Below are positions 1 to 7,013 of a DNA stretch of 15,381 nucleotides, in pieces. Position 1 is the stretch's first letter; each line of letters starts with the position of its first letter. Made by a program: the position numbers and the translations under genes. Source of the stretch: DASPXY01 sp038227745 (GTDB lineage Bacteria; Planctomycetota; Planctomycetia; Gemmatales; Gemmataceae); assembly GCA_038227745.1 (NCBI GenBank), contig JBBRPS010000155.1:1-15381 (forward strand), given 5' to 3'. The notes beneath the pieces are model-generated. The model was given only the letters and a program-made list of their open reading frames with translations. It did no database searches and was not told the origin of the DNA.

Positions 1-107
1 AGGTAGCCGCCGCGCCGCGTCAGCCACCAGCGCACGCCGAGCGCGAGGGCGGCGGCGCCCAGAAGGAGATAAACCAGGCCGGCGTTATCGACGATCCACC
101 AGAGCAT
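1..107 (-). CDS. Membrane protein, N-terminal part only (runs off the window)
   Basis: Reading the minus strand from the ATG at 107-105 gives 35 complete codons with no stop before the window edge. The peptide begins MLWWIVDN and has one hydrophobic stretch at about residues 9-25 (AGLVYLLLGAAALALGV), followed by a Trp pair and basic residues (RWWLTRR). That is the look of a signal-anchor helix with its basic flank in the cytoplasm. No strong Shine-Dalgarno sequence lies close to the ATG; a GGGAG is about 13 bases away. The gene follows the polysaccharide-export gene on the same strand, but a 12-bp stem-loop separates them, so it may not be cotranscribed. The family cannot be named from this much sequence. 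The hydrophobic pattern, rather than similarity, is the reason for calling it coding. Confidence 0.55.
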   Translation of the reverse strand, partial: MLWWIVDNAGLVYLLLGAAALALGVRWWLTRRGGY

Positions 108-131
108 GGGACGGCGCCACTCCCGAAAGGG

Positions 132-160
132 TGGAGCGGGGCCGGGGTGGCCCCGCTCCA
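132..160. terminator. Stem-loop between two minus-strand genes, possible terminator
   Basis: A perfect 12-bp stem (132-143 with 149-160) closes a 5-base loop. It begins 9 bases beyond the stop codon of the export lipoprotein gene read on the minus strand. No T-run follows on the minus strand, whereas GTGTTTT follows on the plus strand. It could therefore end transcription from either side, or act as a Rho-assisted or RNA-stabilising hairpin. Confidence 0.5.
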
Positions 161-168
161 GGCGTGTT

Positions 169-1185
169 TTACTCCCCGGCCCTCAGGGCGGGGAGGCTCG
201 GCGGGAGAGTCGCGGGGAGCCGGTGCGAGGCGCCCTGGACCGCGTCCGCGGCCGGCGCCGGAGGGGCCGGGCGCTCCCCGGCCGCTGGGTCGGCGACCGG
301 CTGGCCGACGGTGACCGGGCCGTGGTACTCCGCCGTGTGCGGGTGCAGGGCCGGGGCATCGCCCGGGGCCAGCGGGCACGCCGTCTGGCAGCCTGTGCAC
401 AGGGCTTTCTCGTTCTTGCGACAGAAGCGGTCCCAGAACGAGCGGGTGGCGACATAGATGCGGTCGCCGGGCGCGAGCTGGTAGTTGGTCGTCGTGTCGC
501 CGAGCTGCACGATGTTCAGGTAGCAGATGGGCAGGACGACGCGGCAGCTGTGCGGGGCGGTCGGCCGGTCGAGGATGATGTTCTTGCGCGACGCCCGGTC
601 GGTCAGGCCGCCGGCGGCGATGATGCCGTCCAGCACCGTCTCGCGCCCCTGCAGCGGGAAGGCGCCCGGGTTGTTGACGTCCCCCAGGACGTAATAGACC
701 TTGCTCACGCGGGCCACGACGCGGACGACGATCGGGCCGACGTCCTTGACGTCCTTGAGGTCCTTGGCGTCCCTGGCCTGCGCCTGGAGGTGCGCCCGCA
801 CGAGCTGCTCGATCTCGGGGACCGTCTTGCCGGCGACGACGAGCAGGCCGTAGCGGCCGAGGTTCACGGTGCCGTCGAGCAGGACTGGCTGGTCGCCGGG
901 GAGCTGGATGTTGGCGTCGAGGTTGACCGGCTGGATCGAGAGGGTGTCGCCCGGCTCGACGACGTAGAGCGGCAGGACGCGCTTGTCCAGCTCGCGCGGC
1001 AGCGGCAGCGGGTCGGTGCCCGCGGCGAGGCGCAGGTCGCGGGCCGAGTCGAGGAGGGGGTGTCCGGAGGGGAACAGCGTGAAGCGGCTTCCCGACGTGG
1101 AACAGCCGCTCAGGAAGAGGGGCGCCAGGAGGAGCGCCCAAAGCGCCGCCTGTTGGGCGAGGGATTTGCCCAGGTTACCCGCCAT
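169..1185 (-). CDS. Polysaccharide export lipoprotein (Wza/SLBB type)
   Basis: A 338-residue outer-membrane or periplasmic lipoprotein of the capsule/exopolysaccharide export family. The start at 1185 is preferred over the ATG at 1215 because GGAGG lies 7 bases ahead of it and the signal peptide then begins properly. Residues 12-27 are hydrophobic and end in the lipobox LSGC, making Cys28 the probable lipidated residue. An export domain starts near residue 74 (YVVEPGDTLSI) and carries the NLGRYG and GKTVPEIEQLV signatures. An SLBB-like beta-grasp follows at about 163-245 (VYYVLGDVNNPGAFPL ... LAPGDRIYV). Such proteins form the channel that carries polysaccharide across the envelope, usually with a Wzc-like kinase, which is not in this window. 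Two oddities are a 3-residue repeat of K/R-D-A/L/V type at about 139-149 and a tail with four cysteines (255, 263, 266, 270) followed by a Pro/Ala-rich end. The family call is confident; the polymer exported is unknown. Confidence 0.88.
   Translation of the reverse strand: MAGNLGKSLAQQAALWALLLAPLFLSGCSTSGSRFTLFPSGHPLLDSARDLRLAAGTDPLPLPRELDKRVLPLYVVEPGDTLSIQPVNLDANIQLPGDQPVLLDGTVNLGRYGLLVVAGKTVPEIEQLVRAHLQAQARDAKDLKDVKDVGPIVVRVVARVSKVYYVLGDVNNPGAFPLQGRETVLDGIIAAGGLTDRASRKNIILDRPTAPHSCRVVLPICYLNIVQLGDTTTNYQLAPGDRIYVATRSFWDRFCRKNEKALCTGCQTACPLAPGDAPALHPHTAEYHGPVTVGQPVADPAAGERPAPPAPAADAVQGASHRLPATLPPSLPALRAGE
741..776 (-). repeat. 9-bp tandem repeat inside the export lipoprotein gene
   Basis: Four consecutive 9-base units (CGTCCTTGA, CGTCCTTGA, GGTCCTTGG, CGTCCCTGG on the plus strand) stay in frame and encode four charged tripeptides, RDA-KDL-KDV-KDV. 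Unit gain or loss would change the protein by three residues without a frameshift. The repeat sits in the export domain just before the strand PIVVRVVARV. Confidence 0.75.
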
Positions 1186-1382
1186 GTGCCGGCCTCCGTA
1201 CCGTCGTCGTTCCATAGGTTCTTCCCCGGCTTCCGGGGCGAGTCGTTGCTGGCGGCCCTTTCGTGTTTATCGACAGAATGGTTCCCTCCGATGAATGCGG
1301 CAAATCCGCCTCATCCCAGCGGACCGGCACCCGCGGTTCTCCGGCCCCGACCCGTGGCACCTCGAATTTCGCGGAGGGCAGA

Positions 1383-1414
1383 GTCAGGACGAAGTCCTGA
1401 CCCTCGAGCGAGGG
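1383..1414. repeat. Two adjacent small palindromes
   Basis: GTCAGGAC at 1383-1390 is the reverse complement of GTCCTGAC at 1394-1401, with a 3-base loop. Directly after it, CCTCG at 1402-1406 pairs with CGAGG at 1409-1413. They lie in the gene-poor stretch 1186-1686, which otherwise holds the DUF4058 fragment and a promoter. No T-run follows on either strand, so a terminator role is not clear. Confidence 0.5.
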
Positions 1415-1458
1415 GCGGGTCAGCAGGACGGTGATGCACGCTCCGGTTCGCATCTTGC

Positions 1459-1539
1459 CCCCGCTTGCTGCCGATGGCGTTCTTCCCGCCGTGTTCCCGG
1501 ACACGTTCGAGGTCCGAGTGCTGTGTACGGACACCGGGC
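1459..1539 (+). pseudogene. Duplicated fragment of a DUF4058 gene
   Basis: These 81 bases match 2478-2558 in the intact DUF4058 gene at 79 of 81 positions (differences at 1475 and 1505). Read in the same frame both encode LAADGVLPAVFPDTFEVRV and a few more residues, and both differences are synonymous (GAT/GAC and ACG/ACA). The frame is open from GTG 1431 to 1709, but before and after the matching block the protein no longer resembles the family: the following residues read RLLAEKPGTFDTFDPKEEG instead of the expected PKLVAAIELISPGN. This is best read as a decayed or recombined piece of a second DUF4058 copy. A short chimeric gene at 1431-1709 cannot be wholly excluded, though it would overlap the start of the next gene and has no obvious ribosome site. 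Confidence 0.7.
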
Positions 1540-1612
1540 GCCTCCTGGCCGAGAAGCCCGGCACGTTCGACACCTTCGACCCGAAGGAAGAAGGACGGCC
1601 TCCTCTCCGCCC

Positions 1613-1642
1613 TTGGCGCTTCCTGGCTGGAGAAGGTATAAC
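1613..1642 (+). promoter_or_regulatory. Candidate sigma70-type promoter for the 92-residue gene
   Basis: TTGGCG at 1613-1618 and TATAAC at 1637-1642 are separated by 18 bases. Transcription would begin near 1650, leaving a leader of about 37 bases that contains the GAGGT ribosome site ahead of GTG 1687. The match to the consensus is good for such GC-rich DNA, but the evidence is sequence only. Confidence 0.5.
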
Positions 1643-1686
1643 ACCACGAAATCTTCGCGGAGTCATCACAGCAATCGAGGTGGACC

Positions 1687-1965
1687 GTGGAATACGCCGT
1701 CCTCTGTGAAATCTCCCCTGGTCTGCGCCCCTCGGAGCGCACCGTGGCCGTGACCAGCGTCCAGGGCCGGCGCGAGTATCTGCGCATCGAGGCGAGCTAC
1801 TTGCTCCAGGAAGGCGAGCACGCCTACCTGCCGGTCGGCTTTATCTACGAGCACCCCGAGACCAACTCCGCCCTGATCGAACTCCCCCTGGAAGCGGACT
1901 CTGGGGCGCGGCGCCTGTTCGTCCCCAGGGGCCACCTCACGGTCAGGGACCGGGTGTCCGCGTGA
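1687..1965 (+). CDS. Small conserved-looking protein of unknown function, 92 residues
   Basis: The reading frame starts at GTG 1687, with GAGGT about 6 bases ahead, and ends at TGA 1963-1965. The protein begins MEYAVLCEISPGLRPSERTVAVTSVQGRREYLRIE and contains a balanced, beta-rich pattern (YLPVGFIYEH, ALIELPLEADSGARRLFVPRG) with no signal peptide, membrane helix or cysteine motif. It resembles the small soluble proteins that precede dCTP-deaminase-like genes in planctomycetes, but I cannot name a family. Its stop overlaps the GTG of the next frame by four bases (GTGA), the usual sign of translational coupling, and that frame is a truncated deaminase. The gene therefore seems to be the surviving half of a two-gene unit. 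Clean start, codon usage and overlap make a real gene likely. Confidence 0.68.
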   Translation: MEYAVLCEISPGLRPSERTVAVTSVQGRREYLRIEASYLLQEGEHAYLPVGFIYEHPETNSALIELPLEADSGARRLFVPRGHLTVRDRVSA

Positions 1966-2144
1966 TCCTTTCCGATCGTGAGATCCGGCTGGCTCTCGCT
2001 CGCGGCCTGCTCCGCATCGCGCCGGAGGAGAAAAGAGGAGAAAAGGTGTCGCGAACCGAATTCATTAACGGAGGTGAAAAGGATTCTAAAGAAAGATTCT
2101 TCGCTCCGGCGCGGTCGAGGAATCTCCCATTGGACGCGGCTTGA
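1962..2144 (+). pseudogene. Truncated dCTP-deaminase-like gene (N-terminal remnant)
   Basis: The frame opens at GTG 1962, overlapping the preceding stop, and begins MILSDREIRLALARGLLRIAPE. That matches the conserved N-terminus of dCTP deaminase/dUTPase-like trimer proteins (MILSDREI followed by a basic helix and an I-x-P turn). Family members are roughly 170-200 residues, with the catalytic Arg/Glu motifs further on; here similarity stops at about residue 22. The rest, to the stop at 2144, is lysine-rich and unrelated, and base composition changes sharply to A-rich from about 2028 to 2100. The catalytic region is absent, so the product cannot be an active deaminase. An ancestral operon of the 92-residue gene plus a deaminase, disrupted by deletion or insertion, is the simplest reading. 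A short functional peptide is possible but unsupported. Confidence 0.6.
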
Positions 2145-2154
2145 CGACTCGCCA
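2132..2154 (+). repeat. 23-base repeat, copy 1 (contains a -35-like TTGACG)
   Basis: This stretch (GGACGCGGCTTGACG then ACTCGCCA) recurs at 7122-7144 with a single difference (A at 2147, T at 7137). This copy supplies the -35 element of the probable promoter of the DUF4058 gene. Confidence 0.7.
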
Positions 2155-2170
2155 TCGGTCCCGCCACAAT
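2141..2170 (+). promoter_or_regulatory. Candidate sigma70-type promoter for the DUF4058 gene
   Basis: TTGACG at 2141-2146 matches the -35 consensus at 5 of 6 positions. CACAAT at 2165-2170 follows after 18 bases and matches the -10 consensus at 4 of 6. Transcription would start near 2178, about 50 bases ahead of the ATG at 2228. It lies at the end of the broken deaminase frame, consistent with an independent transcription unit. Confidence 0.55.
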
Positions 2171-2227
2171 AAGCATGGTCTCGCCTGACGAAGGGACAAC
2201 GACCCCGCCCCGCTGCGGAGAAGACCC

Positions 2228-2965
2228 ATGCCTTTACTCGATCACTTTCACCCTCCGTTGAGTCTCGAGCGGCGCTGGGAATCGTTCCACTCCAGTTGGG
2301 CCACCAGGCTCGCGGACGCTCTGACGGAGCGCTGGCTGCCCCCGAACTACATCGCCGAAGAGCACGCTCACATCGGCCCGTCGGTCGAGATCGACGTGGG
2401 TACCTTCGAGCGGGAAGCGCTGGCAACCGGAGAGGAAGGGGACGGGGCGGTGGCGACCGTGGGCCCGAAAGTGTGGACCCCGCTTGCTGCCGACGGCGTT
2501 CTTCCCGCCGTGTTCCCGGACACATTCGAGGTCCGAGTGCTGTGTACGGACACCGGGCCCAAGCTGGTAGCAGCCATCGAGTTGATCAGCCCCGGCAACA
2601 AGGACCGGCCGGCCGAAAGGAGGGCCTTCGGCACCAAGTGCGCGAGCTACCTGTACCAGGGGATCAGCGTCATCATCGTGGACATCGTGACGAACCGCCG
2701 GGCCAACCTGCACAACGAGATCCTGCGGGTCATGGAGGCCGAAGACATCTTGCAGTTGCCGCCGGAGCCGAGCCTGTACGCGGTGGCCTACCGGCCGCTG
2801 CGCCGCGGCCAGGGCGATGAGATCGAGGTCTGGCGCTCGCCCCTGGCGCTGGGCCAGGCCCTGCCCACGCTGCCTCTCGGACTGCGGGCCGACCGGGTCA
2901 TTCCCGTGGACTTCGAGGCGACCTACGCCGAGGCCTGCCTCCGAAAGCGGCTCACCGGCTCCTGA
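2228..2965 (+). CDS. DUF4058 family protein
   Basis: A 245-residue cytoplasmic protein starting at ATG 2228, with GGAG about 8 bases upstream. It shows the family hallmarks: the N-terminal MPLLDHFHPPLS followed by a conserved W-x-S-F-H-S-x-W segment, a central block EVRVLCTDTGPKLVAAIELISPGNK (written here only as a landmark at about 101-125), a helix with FGTKCASYLYQG at 134-145, the strand ISVIIVDIVTNRRANLH at 146-162, and a C-terminal LPLGLRADRVIPVDFEATY at about 215-233. The E-x-x-SPGNK / K / hydrophobic-strand order recalls the PD-(D/E)XK-like fold of Uma2 proteins, but that is inference and no activity is established. Residues 84-110 are encoded by the segment duplicated at 1459-1539. 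DUF4058 genes are typically numerous and scattered in Gemmata-like planctomycetes and cyanobacteria. The gene ends 81 bases before the convergent AsmA gene, and no clear terminator lies between them. Confidence 0.85.
   Translation: MPLLDHFHPPLSLERRWESFHSSWATRLADALTERWLPPNYIAEEHAHIGPSVEIDVGTFEREALATGEEGDGAVATVGPKVWTPLAADGVLPAVFPDTFEVRVLCTDTGPKLVAAIELISPGNKDRPAERRAFGTKCASYLYQGISVIIVDIVTNRRANLHNEILRVMEAEDILQLPPEPSLYAVAYRPLRRGQGDEIEVWRSPLALGQALPTLPLGLRADRVIPVDFEATYAEACLRKRLTGS
2478..2558 (+). repeat. 81-bp direct repeat, copy inside the DUF4058 gene
   Basis: This is the intact partner of 1459-1539, 1019 bases away, with 79 of 81 bases identical. The segment fits smoothly into the DUF4058 reading frame here, so this is likely the parent-type copy. 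Confidence 0.85.
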
Positions 2966-3046
2966 ACGAGAACCGAAATCAGCTGTTGCTGTCAGCTTTA
3001 CTGGGTCACGACCCGAGGACTTGTCAATCTCCTGTCCGACCGCAAG

Positions 3047-6000
3047 TCACGCCCCCGCGGCGGAGCGGAAGAAGAAGCGGATCCCCTCGTCCTGCAAGAT
3101 GGGCAGCGGCCGGATCTGGACCGTCGGGCTGCGGATCGTGCCGAGCACGCGCAGCTGGATCAGACGGTTCGACAGGAAGGTGTTGAGCGACCCCAGCATC
3201 CGCACCGGGATGGTGCCCTGGAAGGGGACGCGGATGCCGAGCAGCTTGGCGCCGACCAGGTTCAGGCCGAGCCGGGCCGTGTTCGCGTGGACGTTCAGAT
3301 CCAGCCGGTCCGTGGTCGTGATTGACCCGGTGATGAAGATGTCGCCGGGGCCGCCCTGCAGCGACAGCCGCTCCACGCGCACCACGCCGCCGCTCAGGCG
3401 GGCGCGGACCTGGCCGTTCTGGAAGCTCGACGAACCGCCGAGCCCCAGGGTCGGGCCGAGCTGCTGCAGCACGGGGAACTGCATCGCCTGCGTCTGCGCC
3501 AGCTTCGCGTCCAGGGTGGCCGTCAGGTCGTCCAGCGACGTCAGCCCCGGGCCGGAGAAGTCCAGCCTGCCCGTGATCCTGCCGCCGCCGAGGTAGGCGG
3601 TCTCCGCGGTCTTGTGCAGCACCCCGCGCAGGTCCACGTTGGTGAAGTTGATCTTGCCCTGGAGCTGTTTGTCCCAGCGCCCCCACCTGTACGTCGCCTC
3701 GGCCGTGGCGCGACCGTTTGCCACCTCGGCGCTGCTGTCGCGGATCTCCAGCCGGCCGCGGCCCTGCTTCGGCGCGTACACGATGCCGACCGGCAGCCGC
3801 CACTCGCTCACGTTCACGCCGTAGACCTTGCCGCGCGCGAGCAGGACGGTGCCGTGCGCGGCCCACTGGCTCCCCGGCGTGCCGCGCAGGCTGGCGCTCA
3901 CCAACCCCTGCACGTTCTCCGCAAGGCTGGGCCACGGCGCCAGCAACCGCGCCGCCTCGGCGCTGTCGATGTCCACCCGGAACCAGCTCCGCACCGAAGG
4001 CTTCCGCCCCAGGGCCATCCGCAGCCGCACCGTGCCCTCGGCCAGGCTGGCCGTCGCCTCGCGCAGCAGCAGCCGCTGCGGCGTCAGTTCCAGGTTCCCC
4101 TGCACGCGCGGCAGCCAGTCGGTGCCGTCCCACGATACGTCCGTCAGCACGACCTGGCCGTTGCCCACGGCCGTGCGGCCCGGCCCCTCGTGGCGGAAGA
4201 TGAGGTCGGCGTCGGCGCGGCCCCCGAGCGGCAGCGGCGTGCGGCCCCGGCCGCCGCTCAGCCACGCGGCGAGCCGATCCAGCCGTGCTCCGCGCAGCTT
4301 GACCTGCCCCCCGCCCGCCTCCGCGCTCGCCTTCGGCGCCGCCCGCGGCACCTTCCCCTCGACCTCCAGGGTGCCGCCCAGCGTCTTCGCCTCGAAGTCG
4401 TAAGAGAGTTCCCCCTTCTGGTAACGCGCCTTTCCCTGCAAGCCCTCCGCGTCCAACCCCTGCACCTGCAGCTTCGTCGATTTCAGGTCGAGCGCGATGT
4501 CCACAGGGCGCTCCTTGCCCGCGGGGGCGGCCGGCAGCGTGCCCTTGACCGAGCCGTTGGCCTTGCCCTCGATCGGCAGCGGGAAGCCCGCTTCCTTGAG
4601 CAGGGCGCCGACGTCGATGCCCTTGAGCTTCAGATCCACGTTCCCGGCGGCCTGCGGCTCGAGCGGCACCACGGCGCCGCCGGTGATCTCGCCGCCGTAC
4701 AGCCGGGCGCGCAGCTCCTTCACCTTGAGCCGGTCCGTCGTGCCCTCCCAGCCGAACTCGACGTCCTGCAGGGTCACCGTGTCCACCTTCAGCCCGGTCG
4801 CCGCGGCGGTCCCCGAGGTGGCGACCTTGAACGGCTCGAGCGTGCCACTCACGTCCGCCGTCACCGTAAGCCGGCCTGCCAGGTCCACCCCCGGCCGCAG
4901 GTCCGCGGCCAGGCGCTGCACCGCGGACAGGTCGGCACCCTTGAGCGTGAGGCTCGCCTTGTAGCGGTAGGGTTCCTTGACTTGCAGGTCGCCCGACCCC
5001 TTCAGCTCCGCCCCTTCGACCCGCGCGGTCAGGTCGGACAGCGTCAGCGTGCCGTCTTTCAACTGCATGTCCGCCTCGGCCTTTTCCAGCGTCCAGCCGA
5101 ACGCCTTCGCCCGCGGCGACGTGACGCGGCCGGTCGCCTGCCACGCCTCCGACTCCTTGACCCGCTCCACCGGCACCCGCGCGAACACCGTGGCCGACGC
5201 CGTCCCCTCGACCGGCTCCTTCAATCCGAGCTTGGCCGCGATGCCCGACAGCGCCACGCCCTCCATCCTCAGCTCGACCGTCAGGTCGCCCGCCGGCGCC
5301 ACCTGGGCCCGGATCTTTCCCTGAAAGGTCCGTGAAGTCGCTTTCCCCGTCACGCCTTCCGCCGGCGCGAACGTGCCGCTGAGCTTGTCGAGGCGCAGCA
5401 CGCCGTCCTCGTACACCGCGTCGGTCGAGGCGCGCTCCAGCCGGACACCGGCAATGTCCGCCTCGGTGATGACGGCGCTGCCCTTGAAGCGGTACGTTCT
5501 TGCGTCCTTGGTGCTGTTGACCGGGATGGCGGCCCGGCCCTGGAAGCTCAGGCGGCCGGCGACCCCGAACGGCAAGTTGAACTTGAGCTTCTCGGCCATC
5601 TGGCCGAGGTCGGCATTCTTCAAGCGCAGCTCGATCGTCAGGTAGCGTGGGGCATCCTTCCGCGGCGCGTCCTTCCCCGCGGGCTGCGCCGCGGCCTCGC
5701 CCTGCTCCTGCGCACTGTCCTCGTCCGCCTTGCCTTCGCCGGGCGCCCCCAGTTGCAGCGGCGACCCCTCGGGAGACAGCTCAATCTGGATCGGCCCGTC
5801 CACCGGCTGGCCGGCGATATGGGCGTCGCGGATCTCCGCGTGGGCGTCCCCGGTCGTGTGGATGTTGCCGTTTTCGAGCGTGAGCTGCACACTCCCCTCG
5901 GCGTTCAGGCGGCCGTCGATCTCGGCGGGCAGCCCCCAGCTCGCGGGCAGGCGGTGGACGTCCAGGCCGTGCGCCTTCAGCTTCTCGAAGTCGAGCTGCG

Positions 6001-6961
6001 ACGCGGCGCCGCTGAAGTCGAGGTTCGCGTTCAGTGCCACGTCCCCGCCGTACGCCTTGCCCTTGACGTCGCGCAGGTGGACCCTCAGGTCGTCGATGAT
6101 GAGCTTGCCGCTCGCCCCGGTGGCGTGGAAGTGGGCTGCCGGGACGGTGACGCGCGTGCCCTTCGGCTCCAGCTCGACGCGGTAGTGCATGGCGTGGGCC
6201 GAGAGGTCGTAGCGCAGCGTCGCCCGGACGGGCGTGGTGCCCTCCGCCTGGACCTCCTCCCAGATCGTCGGCGAGATGAACGGCAGCGCGTTGAGCATCG
6301 CCTGGGTGACGTTGACCTCGTCGTCGCTGCGCAGGTTGATGACGACGGCCTTCGCCTTCTCGTCGTAGGTGCCGGCGAGCTCGAGCTTGCCCCACTGTGG
6401 GTTGGCCGCGCTGCCGCTGATGACCAGCTTGCCGGCCTCGGGCTTGACCTGCACCTTGACGCCGGTCAGCACCACCTCCGGGCCGCCCTCCTTGCGCAGG
6501 GTCAGCTCGCTCTGCTCCAGGTTGATGTCCGGCATCTTCTCGACCTGTCCCGTACTCCCGGGCGTGCCGGCAAGCTGTCCCCCGGAAGGGAAGCGGGTGA
6601 GCAGGTGGCCCTTTTTGTCGAAGCGCAGGGTGACCTTCGCCCCGCTGAGGCCGACGCGGCGTGGCATGGCCGTGCCGTTGACGAGTTCCCAGAGCGAGAC
6701 GTCGGCGGTGACGGTGCCGAGGTCCGCCCACGGGTGCGTCTGGGCCTCGTCGCCCTCCTCGAAGAGCCGGACGCCGTGCAGGGTGGTGTGCTTCAGGCCG
6801 AGGGCGGCCTTCTCGACCTGGACGGGGCCGCCGTAGAGGGCGGCGAGCTGGGTTTCGACCTTGCGGGTGACGGCGTGCGAGTGCAGATACCATTCGGCGC
6901 CGAGGACGAGGGCCACGGCCACAATGGCAAGGACGATCAGGATGCGCAGCACACGTCGCAT
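3047..6961 (-). CDS. AsmA-family / TamB-like envelope protein
   Basis: A 1304-residue protein with a single N-terminal membrane anchor (about residues 5-24, ILIVLAIVAVALVLGAEWYL) preceded by MRRVLR, and a long exported part made of repeated beta-strands. ATG 6961 has GAGGAGG 7 bases upstream. After the anchor comes the AsmA-type opening (VETQLAALYGGPVQVEKAALGL, residues about 35-56). Repeated strand pairs follow, typically ending in GKAYGGD, LYGGEITGG or ANGRATAEATYRWG, the glycine turns usual in this superfamily. A charged, Ala/Glu-rich linker lies at about 408-438. The last 250 residues (INFTNVDLRGVL ... GGGRITGRLDFSGPG ... ITGSITTTDRLDLNV) resemble the AsmA C-terminal domain. Family members bridge inner and outer membranes and are linked to phospholipid transport and outer-membrane homeostasis. 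The gene stands alone, convergent with DUF4058 and divergent from the phosphodiesterase. The superfamily call is firm; the substrate and precise orthology are unknown. Confidence 0.85.
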   Translation of the reverse strand: MRRVLRILIVLAIVAVALVLGAEWYLHSHAVTRKVETQLAALYGGPVQVEKAALGLKHTTLHGVRLFEEGDEAQTHPWADLGTVTADVSLWELVNGTAMPRRVGLSGAKVTLRFDKKGHLLTRFPSGGQLAGTPGSTGQVEKMPDINLEQSELTLRKEGGPEVVLTGVKVQVKPEAGKLVISGSAANPQWGKLELAGTYDEKAKAVVINLRSDDEVNVTQAMLNALPFISPTIWEEVQAEGTTPVRATLRYDLSAHAMHYRVELEPKGTRVTVPAAHFHATGASGKLIIDDLRVHLRDVKGKAYGGDVALNANLDFSGAASQLDFEKLKAHGLDVHRLPASWGLPAEIDGRLNAEGSVQLTLENGNIHTTGDAHAEIRDAHIAGQPVDGPIQIELSPEGSPLQLGAPGEGKADEDSAQEQGEAAAQPAGKDAPRKDAPRYLTIELRLKNADLGQMAEKLKFNLPFGVAGRLSFQGRAAIPVNSTKDARTYRFKGSAVITEADIAGVRLERASTDAVYEDGVLRLDKLSGTFAPAEGVTGKATSRTFQGKIRAQVAPAGDLTVELRMEGVALSGIAAKLGLKEPVEGTASATVFARVPVERVKESEAWQATGRVTSPRAKAFGWTLEKAEADMQLKDGTLTLSDLTARVEGAELKGSGDLQVKEPYRYKASLTLKGADLSAVQRLAADLRPGVDLAGRLTVTADVSGTLEPFKVATSGTAAATGLKVDTVTLQDVEFGWEGTTDRLKVKELRARLYGGEITGGAVVPLEPQAAGNVDLKLKGIDVGALLKEAGFPLPIEGKANGSVKGTLPAAPAGKERPVDIALDLKSTKLQVQGLDAEGLQGKARYQKGELSYDFEAKTLGGTLEVEGKVPRAAPKASAEAGGGQVKLRGARLDRLAAWLSGGRGRTPLPLGGRADADLIFRHEGPGRTAVGNGQVVLTDVSWDGTDWLPRVQGNLELTPQRLLLREATASLAEGTVRLRMALGRKPSVRSWFRVDIDSAEAARLLAPWPSLAENVQGLVSASLRGTPGSQWAAHGTVLLARGKVYGVNVSEWRLPVGIVYAPKQGRGRLEIRDSSAEVANGRATAEATYRWGRWDKQLQGKINFTNVDLRGVLHKTAETAYLGGGRITGRLDFSGPGLTSLDDLTATLDAKLAQTQAMQFPVLQQLGPTLGLGGSSSFQNGQVRARLSGGVVRVERLSLQGGPGDIFITGSITTTDRLDLNVHANTARLGLNLVGAKLLGIRVPFQGTIPVRMLGSLNTFLSNRLIQLRVLGTIRSPTVQIRPLPILQDEGIRFFFRSAAGA

Positions 6962-7013
6962 GAGATGGCCTCCTCGGCGGTCCCAAGCAGCTGCCGCCGG
7001 CGCCGTGCCCTGG

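Noticed and set aside
106..1434. 442-residue plus-strand open frame
   Set aside because: It is antisense to the export lipoprotein gene, which has a signal peptide, lipobox and good ribosome site.
1175..1453. Minus-strand frame with a natural-looking segment around 1255-1425 (EGQDFVLTLPSAKFEV and following)
   Set aside because: The middle part has acceptable codon use, but no family is recognisable, no ribosome site is seen at ATG 1453, and the frame overlaps the start of the lipoprotein gene. It may be a gene relic, but the evidence is too thin to annotate.
3003..3014. GGGTC-AC-GACCC as terminator between the DUF4058 and AsmA-like genes
   Set aside because: Only 5 bp with a 2-base loop and no T-run on either side.
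3024..5144. 706-residue open frame on the minus strand overlapping the AsmA-like gene
   Set aside because: It is rich in Arg, Gly, Ala and Pro with no family features, lies inside a clear gene in another frame, and is typical of open shadow frames in GC-rich DNA.
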